Of a stretch of 64,000 nucleotides of DNA, positions 11,380 through 25,437 are shown piece by piece. Source of the stretch: Timema cristinae (lineage: Eukaryota > Arthropoda > Insecta > Phasmatodea > Timematidae); contig JBCFYV010000024.1 in the NCBI GenBank assembly GCA_039000515.1, positions 38,180,035 through 38,244,034 on the forward strand, given 5' to 3'. Under the pieces are notes generated by a model. That model did not search any database and was not told where the DNA came from. It saw only the letters and a list, made by a program, of their open reading frames with translations. The position numbers and the translations under genes were made by a program. Numbering within the stretch: the first letter of the stretch is position 1; each line of letters begins with the position of its first letter.

Positions 11380-14300
11380 CAGTCATGTTATAAATATCAA
11401 ATAAAAAATAATCAGCTTGATCAATCCACTTTTGCCCTAAAAATGTATCCGGTTATTAAAGATTAAAAAAAAGTATATATTTATACATTTGTTAATACCT
11501 TATCGTTACAAATCATAAAAGCATTTTAAAAGGGGCTTATCTTTATTTTTTGTAGTAAAATAGACTGACATTAATTTTTCTGCTCGTCCGATCATACTCA
11601 TCGAGTATAAGAAACTCGCTTAAAATACTGAGCACCAAAATTCTACCACAACTTATGATAGGTATTAAATAAGTGTACATATTAACTTATATAAATAATA
11701 TGGATGTCTTAGATTATTGAAGGCTTGTTATATTTAAATTTTCACTAAATCTTTTTGTTTTCTTAAGCAGTACAATATTATATCAACGTTTCGTTCGTAT
11801 ATTTTATCAAGTAAGAAACAAAAAAGAAAAGCAATAACCAAAAAATTATTTAGAAGTTTAGATGCACTTACAAATTAGATAATTTCTTAGGTATATAATA
11901 ATTGAGAAAACTGGCTTAATTGATAATACAACCTCTTTTATATGGTAGGTATAGGTGTAGTCTTAACTAGCTTTACAAAATGTCATTTAAATTGATTTTA
12001 CTCCTTTTCCCTTCAAAATTAATTTTATTTTGCTCATTTCATCTTCCCTGATATTTGTTTTGTTTTAACTTTATTTAAATAAATATTTTGGAAATAAATT
12101 AGCAGCATATCAATCAATATTTCATAAAACAAATAAACGTCTTTTTTATTAATTTATTAATGGGATTCAACTGAGTATATTAAACTTCATTTTAGCTCTT
12201 AAGGCTCATATTCAGCTTAAAAACGAAATGATTTCCAAGATTTATAAAATATATTTGACAAACATATGTTTATGACAGGTCTGTTTCATGTAAGAGAAAA
12301 TATGAGCTTGCATTGTTTTTAAATTTAATACTTGTAAACATTGTTTTTTATTATTACTTTTTTTGCTTTCAACATCAAAAGAAATGTCTGGATAATAAGA
12401 GATGAGTAAATATCTGTCTTGAAACACTTTAATATTTGATAAAAAGCTTATTCAGACCTTTAAAAATTGCTTTATGATTAATGATTAGAAACCACGTCAA
12501 AATTAAAAATAGAGAACTTTGCCTAAGATAGCAATTTTGGTCATTTCTAAATTATTTCTGCAAAATTCATTTATAGTAATTAGATTTATTATTTCAAATT
12601 AGTCTTAAAGATTCTGAATAAATCATTGCCATACAAAAAATTACCACACTTCAATTAACAACTAAGAGAAAGGCAAATATTCCTTCAAAATTTAACTTTT
12701 ATAATGTTATAAATATGCTATACAATACTGACATAATGTATGTAATTATAGTTCTATTTAACTTATTAATTATGAATGCATCAGATTTCAAAACGGTGTT
12801 TAATAAAAATCAGTGCATCATCAGTTTAAATTCAATAAAATTATTATATATCATATAGAGCAATACTTTATCAACAAAATCAAGGGGCGAACAATATTAA
12901 CCAATTTTTCAAATTGTAAATGTAATTTTGCAACAATATTTAAAAAATAGTCCAAATAATACGATTGTTTACTTTCTCTAGATAAACACTTTATGTATAC
13001 GGTGCCTAATCAAAATTATTTATTTGAATATCCAAGTTAAGGAGTATGAAAAATGTACTGCTTTTTTTAAAGTTATAAATTATTTTCTAAATGACTGAAC
13101 AATATTTGAATGATAAATGCTGTAGATTAATTTGCTATTTAATTTGAAACAAAATTATTTCAATAATAAATAATGATGAATAAATTTATTTTAGAAAAAT
13201 AAACATACATTATTAATTATTACTTAAAATTGTCCCCAGATATAAACTTTTAACAAATTTCTGAAAATCATTTCCAAAAAATTCCGATTATTCCAAAATC
13301 AATTTCATTTAATTATCATTGGATATTTAAAGAAAACTTAAAACAGATCTTAAATGATTTATATTGTGAAAATTTATCACCAGATATCCATTTAACCAAA
13401 TCAGTAAAGCAGTTTTTAAAATAAATTATTTTTTTCAAAAGATCCGTTATTATTGTTAAACTACATTAAAACGAATATCCCCACCCATGTTACCCCCCCC
13501 CCTAAAGAAAGTTATTTAAATAAAGCTATTTAATCCATTTTAAATAATATGAAAAATAAAAAATTAACATATAATTATCAAATTGGTACAAAATCAATTA
13601 ATTGATTTAGGATCTATATTCAGAGATAAACAAATGTACATACATAAAGAGACTCATGGGTAAAGATAGACATGTAAAATTCATTATTATGGATTTGGAT
13701 TCAAATCAAACGTTCATAAGCTCTATTTAAAAAATATTCACGTCTAGTGTGCTTTAATTTTTCATAATAAAATAAAAACAAATTTGAATAAGAAACCATT
13801 ACATGTCTTAAAAATTGAGACACAAAAAGCTACTCAGTACGTCCATGCGTTCTCTAAGGATAACATACTACGGTGCTTTGTTTGGTAAAGGATAACGATC
13901 CTTACAAACTATTATTCAGTGAAAAACTCCACTTAAAAACAATAGGCCTGCTATGATAATTCATTACATCATTTATGTGAATCAATTAAATTGGAGCAAA
14001 TCTTTTTAAATGAAATATTTTAAGATGATTCTTTAAATATCGAATCACTTTTCATTAAACTTTACCTAATATTGTTACAATACTTACAAACAAACGTGTG
14101 ATAAAATGTATCATAAATATTGCAAAATATCCAACAATATTGTAAATCATTATAACAATAATTTGTTTTAAAGTTAATATAATTTAATGATACCTATTTC
14201 TAAAAGCACCTCAAATCAAATCTGGCTTCATCAAACTGAAGGTCACACACCTTTTCTTAGTCAGAAAAGATTATCCGAAAATTCAACTTACGTATGGATG

Positions 14301-17300
14301 TGAATTAAACAAACACATTTAGATATGACCGTGTGGGAAAACTGGTTGGGTGATGTCAGACGAGCTCCCCTATTACGTCATTTAAGACAATTTAGAAGTA
14401 AATGAGGAAAACGTTGATTACTCTGCTTCCAATATTATTTGAGTGTGAGAGTGATAAAATTCTTGCCATTATTATTTCCTGAAACTGTTTTGTCAAAGTC
14501 AAATAATCATACTGTCAAATATTATTTTAGATTTCTATCTAACTATGTAAGTTAGGATACAAATATACCTCTTAAGGCCCCATTTTGTAACCAAAATTTA
14601 TCTAATTGTAACCTTATTCCGCCCTGTAATCTTACAATTTATCATTCTACCATGGTATAGGTTATAAGATAGGGTCATAGTGTAATCTGTTATGGTAAGA
14701 CTGCTATTTTTCAAGACAATTGGAGTGAAAATACGTAAAGTAAGGGAAAAATTATTGACTTTGTAGATTTAAAATTGAAATAAGAGAGAAACATTCAAAG
14801 TAAATGTATTTGATAGTATTTTTCGTCTCACTTTGATAACAGAATTTAAAATAGTTTGAAAAAATAAATATTTTGTACGTTATACTATTAAATCTGTAGT
14901 TCTAAATCTAATTGAGTTTATCTCTTGTAATGTGTCTCGTATACATCAAAGTGGGTTTGTAGAACAACTAGTATTGTGTTACAAACACAAGTATTAAATT
15001 TGATATATATATATATTTTTTTTTAAACATACAAGCTTAAAAGTATTTAAAAATGCTAAGTATTTCATTGTATTTTTATATATGCATGGAGAGGTTAGAT
15101 TAACTATATGAGATGGTGCTGCTTCTGTCTACGAAGTTAAAAGTATTTGGTTCTATTACTGACAAGGTTGGAAACAATATCAACCAAAATTATTGTGATG
15201 CCCACTTAAAGTTATAAACTCCAGACATGATGTATATTGTCCCTTATTTAAAATTAATTTACAGTTTTTTAAGATTATAATTTATTTTGTTCATAAAGTG
15301 TACGTTAATTACATCTAGTATTAAAAAATGCATGAGAACATATTTAATAGTTGTCTCACCTTACTTAATCCATAAGCAGAGTGTAAATAAATTTTATATT
15401 TAATTTTTTATAAACAATCACTAAAACAGTAATAGCACTAAGATATCCTCCAAAGTAATTTGATTTAATATTGTTGTAAAAATGTATTTTACATAGTTGA
15501 ATAAATTCATGTAAGATTTTATTAATTTAATCTTACATTCTTAAGACAAAATAGATGAAATTAATGAATTAAATAAAAAATATATTAATTGATGCTTTAA
15601 TATTGTTATTGAAATTATTTCATTTATATAGCACTTAATGATGATGTGAAATAGTTTTCAAATAATTTACTCAAATAGCTTAGTGCACATTAACGATCCT
15701 GGAGCTTAATAAAATATCTGAAATTAATGTTTACATGCAATATTAACTCACAAAAATAATACTTCAATCAATACGAACATAAAATTTTTACTAAATTGTA
15801 AGATGGAATCTGTCAAACATTTTCCAAAAGAAAAATTCCTTATTTAGAGCAAAAGCAACAGTATATTCCTTAACTTATTTAATTTCTCTTTTATATTCAA
15901 AGAATCAGTTTTACATCCCTCCCTAATTTAAAGGCGCCAAATTAGATTTTTTAATTGTGTTAAAGGCACAATATTTCAGTTTTCTAGTTTATAACTCACG
16001 ATCAATAAGTTACATCTTTACTAAATGAACCACATTTCTATTTATATCCTTTGATTAATTTTCCATAAATCAGTTCTTTCCTTTTTTAAAGGTACAAAGT
16101 TTCGATTTTTTTTTCTCTTTTATGAGCGCCAAATTTCAAATTTCTTTAAGTTTAAATTGATTTATTTCGTTGGTTCGTGGTATTAATTTTAAGTTTTAGG
16201 CATTGATTGTTTTAACTATTTACAGACGTTTATTTCGGTTAAATCTAATCAATTTTCAGTTCCTACCTTTGATACATGTTACAACAACTAGCTCGAAAAG
16301 CTTTTTAAAATAATATAACCAAGTCAGGTAACAAAAGGGAAAATAAAATTTTCAATTATTCTCTTTTCTATTAAAGAGAATTTATTTACCTTCAAGAAAT
16401 GATTCAATAAATTTGATAAAACATTCTTTTTGGGACATACTGAGTGCCATGTTCTAAGAAGTACAGTGAAAGACACGTTAATATCCTATTAATAAAAAAC
16501 TATAGTAAATAATAATAGTTTGTCACTTGCTAAACATAAAAAAAAGTGTGTACACAATTCCTTTGTTACAGAAAACTGTTACTAGCAATTCATAATATAA
16601 GCCATAAGATTATTTCAGAACAAAGGAATTTTTAATAACAAATTGAATATATGTTGGCTTACTTTTTTGCAAACAATATAAAACTCTTTTATCGAATAGA
16701 TAAGTTTTATTTTTTCTCTTATTTTTAAACTGGTATTCCTGAGAACATTAAAAAATATATAACTCAAACCTTATTTCGATTATTAACATTGTTTATTTCT
16801 GCCTTAAATTTTTGAGGAAACCTATAGGACGTTTCATCTAGTTATAGCGATTTATTTAATAATAGGAAAAAATTAATAGAGATAAATATATTTATTTATA
16901 TTTAACTTTACATAAAAACTTTTAGTTTTGAACACTATAGTATTCCCTAATTATTTTTGTTAAAGCTATTGACTATTGTTCTAACCTAGTTTGTATTAGA
17001 ATACAGTTTATAAAAAAGTATTTGCTTAGAATATCTGTCTCTCAAACTAAAATTTATATTATTGTATATATACTAAAGATTAAAGTAGTTATAACTATAA
17101 TACATTTTTAAATACAATAATATTTAAGAGCATGTATTTTAGAATGACTTTATTTTATTATTTTTGCCTTAAATCTATCTCAATATTATTTTTTGGAGTT
17201 AAAATGAACTTGGAAGCGTTTAAACTAGGATTTACAATCCACAAACCCCAAATTTCAAACAAAAAATCACATATATTCTAAATTATTCTCATCCATGTAA

Positions 17301-17755
17301 TATAAGTCAAGGCACTGGTGCTAATAAAGATCCGTCAGTTATCTTGCATAGTTAAGGTAAATATGAAAAATATATTTTACTAGGATTATTTATCTTCGTT
17401 TTTTATACACAATGAATATCCTAATTTTACCTTGGACTTTATTCCAACAAATATTAAATAGATTATTTTCAGTTTTGGTTATTGTTTTAATTGAATGTAT
17501 GTTCAAATGCAGTTAGTTAAAAAAAATCATGATGAATAACATCAAACATAAACATCGAATACTATTTACACTAATTTTATAACTATATAATAATGAAAAA
17601 TATTTTTAGGCTGAGTAAATTAGTTAATTATTTAAGATAAAGAAAATCATATGTTTGTATATCAATCTTTTTTTTTACATATATAATGAATAATGTACAC
17701 TTTAGTGGGAAAACTTTTGAGGTAGTTATATTTACTACAGCTATAAACAATTTTA
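11380..17755. other. Long AT-rich stretch, no gene seen
   Basis: About 6.4 kb with very high A+T and no coding sequence, RNA gene or named element that I can support. Positions 15930-16140 contain several degenerate phrases of the type aaaggcgccaaatt, aaaggcacaatatttcag, aaaggtacaaagtttcga and atgagcgccaaatttcaa, which may be a decayed local tandem repeat. A run of C9-C10 lies near 13493-13502. Confidence 0.6.
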
Positions 17756-17757
17756 AC

Positions 17758-17990
17758 CACCTATATAATCTCATGGTCTAAAGCGCTACTCTCGGGAGAT
17801 CAAGGTTCAAATCTCGTTCGGGTGTACTTAAGGTTTTTTTCCAAAATGGTTTTCCAATCTCACTTCACTCAAATAAGGGTGCACTTCCTATAAATATACC
17901 CTTTTTTTATCCATAAAAACACATGCGTAAACAGTATACAAGCGTATAACCCGAATGGATAGTAAGAAGCGGTGCTAAAATAAAATAAAT
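17758..17990 (+). mobile_element. SINE2 copy
   Basis: Forward SINE2. It has a head with catggtctaaagcgctactc, B box ggttcaaatctcg, body (ccaaaatggttttccaatct) and the shared tail (ataacccgaatggatagtaa) ending in aaaataaaataaat. A truncated SINE1 in the opposite orientation is inserted 15 bp beyond its tail. Confidence 0.85.
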
Positions 17991-17998
17991 GGCTCTCG

Positions 17999-18005
<7 letters not shown>

Positions 18006-18035
<30 letters not shown>

Positions 18036-18197
18036 GCACCGCGTCTTACTACCCGTTCGGGTTATACGCACTTACGCTAATGTGTAATGGTAGGGTGATT
18101 GTGAGATGAAATGAAGGACCTACAGTTTAACGTGGAATCCAACCACGGTGGAGACCTGGCATTCCTCACATTTACAAGATGTCTTGTCAGAGGTGAA
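18006..18197 (-). mobile_element. SINE1, 5'-truncated, with 15-bp target-site duplication
   Basis: Reverse SINE1 with a long (ATT)n tail, the shared tail and part of the body, truncated at tcagaggtgaa so that the tRNA-like head is missing. The flanks ggctctcgttattta at 17991-18005 and 18198-18212 are identical. Confidence 0.92.
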
Positions 18198-18527
18198 GGC
18201 TCTCGTTATTTAAAAAATTATTTATTATGTTATAAAACTGCCATTCATTACAAATTAAGGAATCTAACAAATGTTCAACTTAGATGAAACTATTTGAGGG
18301 GGAAATCATTTAAATTATATTATATTCTAAGGTTAAAACGATTTATGGATATTAAAAAGAAACTAAAATCTCTTATTAAATCTTAATCAACTCTTATCCT
18401 TTCCTGGGTAAACTTGATTGTTTAATTTTAGCCAAAACAACCAGATACTTTTATTATATTAGGATGTGTGTTGAATTTATTTACAATTCTTCCGGCTAGT
18501 GTTAAAAATACAGTATATAAAATAATA

Positions 18528-18765
18528 TTTTTTTTTAGCACCACGTCCTACTACCCATTCTGTTTATTCGTTTTTGTAACAGTTACGCTATTTATTTTAG
18601 AGATGAGGAAGCCTATATTTATTTGAAGTGTACCTCCACTTGCGTGGGAAGCCATTTAGTAAAAACCACCCCTAGTACACCAGACTGAACGAACCCCAAT
18701 CTCCCTGTAATAGGCAGTCTTTTCTATTGCGAGAGTAGCGCTTTAGTTCATTTGGCCACCCGAGT
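18528..18765 (-). mobile_element. SINE2 copy, diverged
   Basis: Reverse SINE2. The tail (tttagcaccacgtcctacta) is at the left and the body (cacttgcgtgggaagccatt) in the middle. The head on the right reads gcgagagtagcgcttta in plus, the complement of the SINE2 A-box region. Confidence 0.8.
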
Positions 18766-19229
18766 AGGTAAAAGAATAATTTGTGTTCAGTGAGAGTTAA
18801 AAGGGACAATTTAATACAAGTCATGATACATTTCTTCCAGTTATAAATACAGTTAATTAACTGAGTTTTACAAAATATAAAAGTGTTCGTCAAACTTTTA
18901 TTATCTTACAATATTGATTGAAAATTTAACTGAGTTTTTTCTAAATTGGCACAGTTAAATTTTCCAAAGTAAAAATCATATACAATAAAGAAGGTAAAAA
19001 AATGAATAAGGAAATAAAGGGCTCAATGGTATTACTTAAGGTTAAGAGGTTAAAAATGTGTAAAATATTCAAAAAGAGCAAAAATTTTAAAAGAGGTGTA
19101 CAGGTTAAAAAAGGATAGAATTGTGTAAATAGTTAAATTGGATAAATGTAGTATAAAAATGCTTAAATAGTTTTGATTTGATTTAATCACAGCTCTTTAA
19201 CAAACAATTATATTCGTCTTTCTTTTTTA

Positions 19230-19346
19230 ATGGTGCCAATAGGAACGAGTTCATGGAATACCCTAACCAACGGTGTAAAGAAATTAGAATTGAATGTTTT
19301 CAAGCGAAAAGTCGCAAATAATTTGCGTGTGGAAGCTCATTCTTGA
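19230..19346 (+). pseudogene. LINE ORF2 C-terminal remnant (low confidence)
   Basis: A 38-codon open segment ends in a TGA at 19344-19346, and its frame stays open for a short distance upstream. It contains the pattern W-N-T-L-T-N-G-V followed by N-V-F-K-R-K-V. This resembles the extreme C-terminus of ORF2 in several non-LTR clades, where a 'WNxLPxxV...FK(R/N)(R/K)L' segment precedes the stop. No reverse transcriptase motif is present upstream, so this is at most a 5'-truncated scrap. Chance resemblance over such a short stretch cannot be excluded. Confidence 0.4.
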
Positions 19347-19358
19347 GATGAATGGAGA

Positions 19359-19360
19359 GT

Positions 19361-19393
<33 letters not shown>

Positions 19394-19430
19394 GGGTGTG
19401 TGTGCGTGTGTGCGCGTGCGCGAGCGTGGT
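19359..19430. repeat. (GT)n microsatellite grading into GTGCGC alternation
   Basis: A pure GT run followed by gtgtgcgcgtgcgcgagcgtg, an alternating purine-pyrimidine tract. Confidence 0.95.
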
Positions 19431-19577
19431 ACGTAATCCTTGTGTATTTTAGCTCTAGTTTAAAAAAATACATGTGTGTTTTTATATATATTATTTTGTT
19501 AAACTTCAGTTTAATTGTATTGGTTAAGTGAAAGAAAAGGTAGAAGCCTTAACTTCGCCATTGAAGTCGATCAAATT

Positions 19578-19608
<31 letters not shown>

Positions 19609-20645
19609 TAATATTCAAAAGAAATGTCAGCTTTTAAAAAATATTAAGATATCTTTATTTTGACATTATGTATTAGTCGACCTACTTTATCACATTTTAA
19701 ACCACTAAAGGATTAATGTGTAAACATAGTTTAACAATAAATTTAGATGATATTCTCTGTGAATGATTCTAAACATTAAATAAAAAAGATACGTTATAAA
19801 TTTCCCGTGAAAAGAACTGCTACACCAGCTAGTATCATATATAAATAGTCTATCTTCATGTAATAACTTCATGTTTCCTTTTCCCAAAAGCCACTGATCG
19901 TAATGTTACCTGAAGTCAGGCCATGATGCTTTAATAAGGAAATATGTAAGTATAAATTACTCCTATGTGTTCACGTTGTTGATATCTTGCAAGTAAACTT
20001 GCTTTACTTTTCTTTGTAAATTTGTTGAAACATATCAGACTGAAAGGTTTATAACACCCTCAGGGAATGTAAACAAAATATTGATTACCTTTAAAAGGTT
20101 CTTGGCTCAGTTCTCTTGGCTGGGATAATTAACACTGATCCATCTACACGCTTGCTATATTCAGAATTTTAACTTAGATGAAATATGAGTTTCACATTTA
20201 TAGTACGTTTAGAAAGTTGAGATGAATATTACACTAGTTTAGCTCCTCACTGTGACATAACTTAATTAAAGACTTAGTTCAAGTTCATAGTAATAAATGA
20301 GCAATATTCAAAATTTAAATTAACACGTCAACTAACTAAAATTATAATAAGTCTTCGTTTGCGGATTATGATTTCGGTTTCCCGCTAAGAGTGATTTATT
20401 GTTTTATGATAATATGTTAAGAATCACTTTTCTTTGGAATAGTTTAATTTGAACACAAACTGTGATTAGATTCAATTGTTGACTGTTTTTGAATTAGATG
20501 TTATATTAATATTATTAATCTGTATTTTATAATTAATATATAGGTTTCGATGACAATAAATCTTTCATTCAAACGTCCTGTAATATAGGTCCCTGTACAA
20601 ATAAACTTTTATGAGAAGTTAATTGTTACATTTAAATTGTTTTAT
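19431..20645. other. AT-rich DNA, no gene seen
   Basis: It holds an (AAT)n microsatellite at about 19576-19610 and otherwise no coding sequence or element that I recognise. Confidence 0.55.
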
Positions 20646-20647
20646 CT

Positions 20648-20880
20648 TAGCGGCATGTCTTCCTACCAGTTTGGGTTGTACGTATATTCACAAATTATGC
20701 CAATGCGTATGAAATAAGGAAGGTTTAAATTATGTAGGGGTAATAAACAAGGTTTTCTCGGATATAGAGTGGAAAACCATATACTAGATCCCAACACCAA
20801 ACTAGGATTCGAACGATAACTCCGCCTTCAGCAGTCTAGTCTATTAAAAATTTGATGCCTTAGATCATGTGGCAATCGAG
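20648..20880 (-). mobile_element. SINE2 copy, diverged
   Basis: Reverse SINE2. The tail ttagcggcatgtcttcctac is at the left, then gagtggaaaaccatatacta. The B-box complement aggattcgaac and the head (gatgccttagatcatgtggc) are at the right. Confidence 0.78.
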
Positions 20881-22144
20881 TTGGTTAGTTTAAATTTATG
20901 TAAGATTATTTAAAATTATATTATTATTAAAAACTTATTCCTTTGAAAGCTTCATTACTCACACACAAATATAAAAATGATCTTAAATATATTTTAGTTA
21001 AACTTTGTCCGTATAACCTTTAGTAAACTATAAACAAAATGAAAGTATTTTGATGTGTGAAACTGTAATATATTAGAGATATCAAAATATGTTTAGATAT
21101 AACATTAATATTTTATAAATCCAAGTTAGGAAGATTAGGCAAATATGATCTACCCATCCTCATTGTGTTGTAAACGCGTGGGAAAAAGGTTCAAACTATG
21201 ATAAATCAACCAACTTAATGGATACATTTAGTATTGAACGTGACTTAAGTATCACAGGAATCACTCAAAGCAAAATAGCTTGTGTAATTACTTCAAGAAG
21301 TATAATGTACCTATACCTATTTAAAATGTAGGTCTCTCTCAATAGATTTCTGAATATGACACATTTTTGTGAAACTCTATACCCGGAAGGGTATTAAACG
21401 AATAGGGTATTTGTGTATCCTAAGGTAAATCGAAGTTATTAAAAATCCGCCATAGTCATTTAAACAAGATTGAAAATATTAGGATACCAGGGGTTGAAAA
21501 GCTAGTTTTTGGTGTTGCTTGTGAAATACAAGAGTCCTAGAAATTTTAATGAACTATGAAAATCTTGGTAAATATATGCATAATCTATAAAAAAAAAGTA
21601 TGCATAATCTTCTGCTTTTTACTAATACAATTCACATCGGGTTAATCACAACATATGACAGTCTTCAACAATTCTATCTTATTAAAATGTTTATGATTTT
21701 ATGACCTTCTAAACCAATACATGGTGTGTATGTGTGTATGCATTTTGAGAGAATGAACTGAGTAACGTATTAAACCTCCCTACATAAGTTACGATCCCCA
21801 TTTTTGAAAATTCTCTTATTTAAGCTGCTATGTCTATTTGTTGATTCATAAAGTAAGATTCCATAAAAGAAAGTTCCTTTTCAATACCAAATGCATGTAT
21901 GATAAAATAAGTACAGTTTTTGAAATGTTCACAGAGCAAATTTTACAAGATACATCTTGAAGGTGAATATTAACATATTAATTAACTTATATTTGGTTGG
22001 TGACATATATAGTCAAAATCATAGTAAGTGTAAGAAACTTAAACATAAGGTTTTTTATTTATCTGTGGTTAAGTTTGTCATAAATTCCAGGGGGCCCAAA
22101 CCCACACCTTTCTAATCCTTGCTTATTTGCGGTGGTTATCTTTA
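20881..22144. other. AT-rich DNA, no gene seen
   Basis: No coding or repeat structure that I can support. Confidence 0.55.
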
Positions 22145-22325
22145 TCTATTTACAATACAAAATACAAACAAATGTTACACGTTTCACTTGCGATATTCCT
22201 TATTTAGATTAACAACAAAGTACAAAAAATTCTAGTTGATACATTTCTCAGTGATGACATTTCTTATCTACGTTCACTACAAAATGCAAACAAATGCTAA
22301 ACATTTCATTGGCGATATTCCTTAT
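22145..22325 (+). repeat. Three-unit tandem repeat, ~61-bp period
   Basis: The units begin near 22145, 22204 and 22267. Units 1 and 3 are close: both carry acaaa(t/c) and cgatattccttat, with 'aaacaaatg' in between. Unit 2 is more diverged (acaaagtacaaaaaattcta, gatgacatttctta). No coding potential. Confidence 0.72.
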
Positions 22326-22880
22326 CCATGGGATTTCATTGAATACACAACATGTTAACTCTGTGATTTGTGTTATTTAGATATTATTGACACTTTAATA
22401 CAAATTATACTATCTCAAATTGAAATATATTTTAAGACATAAAAGAAGCCTAATGATTTTTTCAGCCAATAACAAAAGTTAATTCAATATTTTCCAAAAT
22501 ATGATAATTTCTTAACGCCAGTAAAATTTTAGCTCTATGTCCGTCCACGTAATAATTTAAGTGCAAAATATCAACTCTTAACAAAATAAATGTTATATTT
22601 TGATCTTTAAATATATAATTTTTCAAGCTGTATATATGCCTATATATTATATTAATAATATAATGCACTAAACTGGTACTTAAAGCAATAGCCATATGGT
22701 AAAAGGGTTTTAAAACTCAAAATACTCAATTGCCGAAATATTTGATTTTAATAGGCCTATTTTCATAGATAATTGATTTACTTTATAAAAATTATAGATA
22801 GATTATTTAATTATAAATATAAAAATTCAGATTATTGTGCGAATGTACTTATGAAAGTTATTTTATATTTATAATGAATT

Positions 22881-22921
<41 letters not shown>

Positions 22922-23559
22922 CTGGCATATTAAAAATCTGTATTTAATGTTTGTATTGACGTTAATATGTATATTTTCTACTCATAGGTGATCATGAATA
23001 CTAAAGGGATTTAATTGTTTTGTTTTTTATAAATTTAATTTATAAAAAAGTTCATCTCTGAGAATATTTCAGATTTTTAGAAAAATTCGAAAGTTTAAAA
23101 TAAGACTATGATAGGAAATGTTGGATACACGGTTAACAGCTTTCACGTGTTGGAAAACTCCATCTTTTACAGGGAACTAGTTTCTTTCAATTAATCAACT
23201 TTACCAAAAGTTCCCCTCGAATTTGTGAAATACTGCGGTATTGATAAAAGTAATAAAGTTTAATGGGGTGAAAATAATGAGAACGTTTTAGTCTTGATTT
23301 TTAAAATTATTCCTAGCTCATGGAAATATGAATTTAATCATCGTATATGGGATATGAAATATATTTATAAATGGAAAGATGATCCTGTCATATTCAATGT
23401 TCTTTTGTATTTCACACAAACACTATTTTCTGGAGGTTGATTTAAAACTATGGAGAAGGTTGTTCACATTCTAGTTCGATTACGTCCAAACATTTCTATC
23501 CTCTAGCTTCGTGACCGTTACATTAAATCCGCTTCCACAACACTTAACTCTATTCGTCA
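22326..23559. other. AT-rich DNA with an (AT)n microsatellite
   Basis: A TA dinucleotide run occupies 22884-22920. Nothing else is recognised. The 77-codon minus-strand open frame at 22462-22695 has no family resemblance. Confidence 0.55.
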
Positions 23560-24195
23560 TGGAAGGGCGTCGGGAAAATTGTGTCCGGGAAAACTGCTCT
23601 TTCTCAGAAAAAAGGGAAAACTGCGTCCTCACATGAATTGTATTAATAGTTGGGAAAATTGCACTCACAAGACCTTATCTGTCTCACCTAAATAGTTTTA
23701 ACAAGATCGTGGGGGCACACTTTTCTCATTTTCCTCACGACCTTACCATTTTCACCGGCGTAGATCGGTTCATTCCATCCTTTTGTTTAGGAGGGTGGGT
23801 ATTTCAAATCGACTCATCACACATCATGAGGTCTTGAGGAGGTCAAAGTACATTAATTCATCGCACCTGTCTTCACATGTTGTTTAGGTTAGGTTAGGTT
23901 AGGTTTTTCAATTAAAAAATATTAGTGTGTATCTGTAAGCATTTGATGTGAATGTATAAATAATTGAAGCTACCAAACTAATTATTGACGACCTTTTACT
24001 CCATTTGTTGAATCTAGACTAGACTCTTCAAACATTTTGTTAGGTCCTTGTGCGTACTTGTTTTGTAAGTGTGTAAAACAGTGTGTGGGCACTGTTCCCA
24101 CCTAATGGTCAGATGAGGATAGGAGGGCACAATTTTCCCCTTTTTTTCTGGGAAGGTGCAGTTTTTCCGGGCACAATTTTCCCTAACCCCAGGAG
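23560..24195. mobile_element. Non-autonomous element with ~60-bp terminal inverted repeats
   Basis: The left end (gggaaaattgtgtccgggaa, then aactgctctttctcagaaaa) is the inverted counterpart of the right end, which reads gggaaaattgtgcccggaaa, then aactgcaccttcccagaaaa on the minus strand. Two overlapping motifs (GGGAAAAxTG) recur within each arm and again near 23652, so the ends contain subterminal repeats. The ~635-bp interior lacks coding capacity and holds (TTAGG)4. I see no clear target duplication and cannot name the superfamily. Confidence 0.75.
23884..23903 (+). repeat. (TTAGG)4 interstitial telomere-type repeat
   Basis: Four tandem TTAGG units, the canonical insect telomere motif. 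A tract this short is more likely incidental or element-derived than a former telomere. Confidence 0.9.
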
Positions 24196-25435
24196 GCAAT
24201 AATAATACGTTCGATTAGTATATTTTAAAACAATATTGTGCTATTTTCTCTCACACAATAGTTTGTTAACCTCTTATACCTTTAGAGGTTCTAATATAAC
24301 GATATAATATACCTCTTCTAGCTTTGTAAAGTTTGATGCTAATGTGCTACACATAATTATTTAACATAATCCTTCAATTAAGATGCCACCATATTACCAA
24401 ACATCTCATTCTGATAATGATGTACAAAAATAAATATATACAACTAAACAAATAAGCAAAACTTGGATTAGATACTAACAATATTTTTTTATATATATAA
24501 ATTCGTCTCCTTGACATTGTTCTAAAGATCCTCATATACAGCCTCCCTATCATCCTTTGTCCTTGCTTCTAGCTCGTCACTGCCCCATTAGACTAGGATA
24601 TTCTTCTTGAACGCCATTTCCTCCTTTAACGCTATCCTACTCTATCTCATCCCTCCTTAACCCCCCTCCCCCCTCAACGTATCATTCGCTTTCCTTCCAT
24701 CTCAATTTCATTGTGACACGAATTTCGCATCTCTCAGGATCCTCGTCTTCAACGGAGCTAAGATTCTGATTTTATTCTCCATTTCACTTTTTTTCTTTCT
24801 TTCTAATTTTATCTTTGTTTCATCTTCTGTCACAATTCGTCTTATTTCAGGATATTTTTTCTTTTATTCTTCTTACTTTGGATATGAAATCAGTTTAAAG
24901 AACCATTTATAATATACCATATAATAAGATTCTTTTGTATTAGATACAAACTATATGGATTTATGCTTATAAAATAGTTAAAAAATTAATATTTCAAAAA
25001 TATTTCTTTTAAAGATCAAGAACCTGTTTTATGTTGACACATTTAATAAAAACAATTATAAGGTTTGTGTTAATATTTTGACATAGTTTTCATAATCAGA
25101 GATGTGTATATGATTAACAATAAAATATTGTTATATTTTGTTATAGATCAAAATTTAAAGTGATTTTTGACTTCAAATATAATTATATTGTCTATTAATT
25201 CCTTTCATTTCTGAATAAACAGTTTTGAAACTAGTTATAAATGTATAAAATATTTAAAATATATTAAAGTAGTCTTAAAGATTACCGTTTTACTTGAATA
25301 CTACATCAAATAAACATAGTATGTATATAATTGTTACATTTTAATTTAATTAAGAAAAAATAAAGAGACATTAATTTCCTTCAATGTTTCCCCAAATTTA
25401 CATTATCACACTTACCTTTTTAAATTAAGTCGTAG
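24196..25435. other. AT-rich DNA with a pyrimidine-rich patch
   Basis: Positions 24530-24740 are C- and T-rich with short CCCCTCC runs. No open frame or element is recognised. Confidence 0.55.
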
Positions 25436-25437
25436 TC

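Noticed and set aside
23884..23903. Former telomere or chromosome-fusion site
   Set aside because: Only four TTAGG units, embedded inside a TIR element.
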